Source: an uncultured Rhodocyclaceae bacterium
Lineage (GTDB): Bacteria > Pseudomonadota > Gammaproteobacteria > Burkholderiales > Rhodocyclaceae
Length of the DNA stretch: 12,941 nucleotides
Reading direction: 5' to 3'
Assembly (NCBI GenBank): GCA_937892345.1
Contig: CALAGF010000182.1
Location: 1 to 12,941 of the forward strand
Part shown: positions 12,502 to 12,941 of the stretch, piece after piece
Numbering within the stretch: position 1 is the stretch's first letter
Layout of the letters: each line of letters begins with the position of its first letter
Program-made: the position numbers and the translations under genes
Notes under the pieces: generated by a model
Database searches by the model: none
What the model saw: the letters and a program-made list of their open reading frames with translations, nothing else
What the model was told of the DNA's origin: nothing

Positions 12502-12941
12502 TCAGTAAGTCGCGTAAGCGACGCCTTTGGAGTCATTCCCGCTGTGGTTGAAAACAATCTGACCTGACTTGTTATCGAACAACCAGCCGCCGGTAGCAGC
12601 AGAAGGCGCGGCAGGGGCACCTGTCGTCTGGATGACGACGGCAGCGGAACTCAACAGCGGATCGGCAGGCACGCCTTTGCGCAGATAGGGCCCAAGAGTT
12701 GTCTTGACATCAGGGCCATTACACGTCTTGCCATCCACATTCGTATAGTTGAGCAACTGCGCTTTGAAAGCGGCCTCGGTATTCACTGCACCCGCTACCG
12801 TGACGATCGGATTGGTACAACCCGGGTCACCCGCCAGCACCCCTGAGGGATAGATCCCGTTGTGTTGCACCTGATACAGCTCAATCGCCGAACGCAAGGC
12901 CGCCAGATTGGCCTTGAGTGCAGCCTCCTTGGCATCGGTTG
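12502..12941 (-). CDS. Type IV pilin, probable MshA-like major pilin (5' truncated by window end)
   Basis: The frame is open from the right edge to TGA at 12504-12502 and gives 145 complete residues. The leader, cleavage site and hydrophobic helix lie outside the window. Visible are the end of the alpha-1 helix (TDAKEAALKANLAALRSAIE), LYQVQHNGIYPSG, a loop with two cysteines (PGCTNP and KTCNGP) that may be disulfide-linked, PYLRKGVPADPL, and the C-terminal GGWLFDNKSGQIVFN. The RSAIxLYxxxHNGxYPS and GWLxDNxxGxI patterns are those of PilE/GspG-like pilins. No internal Met start is needed: TTG at 12897 is simply a Leu codon in the helix. Order (pilin, then C, D, O, P) suggests MshA, but MshB or another minor pilin cannot be excluded, so no symbol is given. 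Confidence 0.82.
   Translation of the reverse strand, partial: TDAKEAALKANLAALRSAIELYQVQHNGIYPSGVLAGDPGCTNPIVTVAGAVNTEAAFKAQLLNYTNVDGKTCNGPDVKTTLGPYLRKGVPADPLLSSAAVVIQTTGAPAAPSAATGGWLFDNKSGQIVFNHSGNDSKGVAYATY

Noticed and set aside
12502..12897. A complete 131-residue pilin starting at 12897
   Set aside because: The codon there is TTG inside a continuing open frame that encodes the rest of the pilin helix up to the window edge, so the gene is 5' truncated by the window.
1..12941. tRNA or rRNA genes, CRISPR arrays, insertion sequences, prophage or toxin-antitoxin genes
   Set aside because: None was seen by eye. There are no regularly spaced repeats, terminal inverted repeats, transposase motifs or cloverleaf-like sequences, and all gaps between genes are 152 bases or less.

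Overview
The window reads as a Gram-negative chromosome fragment of about 60% G+C. It is most likely betaproteobacterial and Rhodocyclales-like: it has a hemA-prfA-prmC-grxD cluster, an MSHA-type pilus locus and a lone CZB-domain gene. That placement is inferred from gene content and protein style, not from a database search. The first 51 bases are not genome. They are the tail of an Illumina P7/index/Read 2 adapter left on the contig end, joined inside a codon of argH.

Left third (52-4694). The C-terminal third of argH ends at a strong terminator. A promoter and a small OsmC-like gene follow, and a symmetrical hairpin then closes that gene and also the opposing operon. The opposing minus-strand operon runs hemA (first step of tetrapyrrole synthesis), prfA (release factor RF1), prmC (the methylase that modifies the RF1 GGQ glutamine) and grxD (CGFS monothiol glutaredoxin). 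A TGn-TATAAT extended -10 element lies just upstream of hemA.

Middle (4695-5898). Two plus-strand genes diverge from hemA: a stand-alone CZB zinc-binding-domain protein and a Pal/OmpA-like outer-membrane lipoprotein. The second meets the pilus operon tail to tail with only four bases between stop codons.

Right half (5903-12941, all minus strand). This is a tightly packed MSHA-type type IV pilus operon. In transcription order it holds a major-pilin-like gene (5' end beyond the window), MshC-, MshD- and MshO-like prepilins, an MshP/PilX-like protein, then MshI (PilM-like), a PilN-like protein, MshJ (PilO-like), MshK (PilP-like) and the secretin MshL. Almost every junction is an overlap or a gap of a few bases, so the products are probably made together as pilus subunits plus the alignment complex and outer-membrane pore. 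The motor ATPase, platform protein and prepilin peptidase are not in the window.

The most unusual object is the MshP/PilX-like gene (10010-10960). Its N-terminus is a prepilin-like segment without the usual Glu5. Its C-terminal half is a DNRLRE/CBM96-like beta-sandwich domain encoded by DNA of about 46% G+C, against about 62% for the N-terminal part of the same gene. It looks like a tip subunit that has acquired a foreign adhesive domain.
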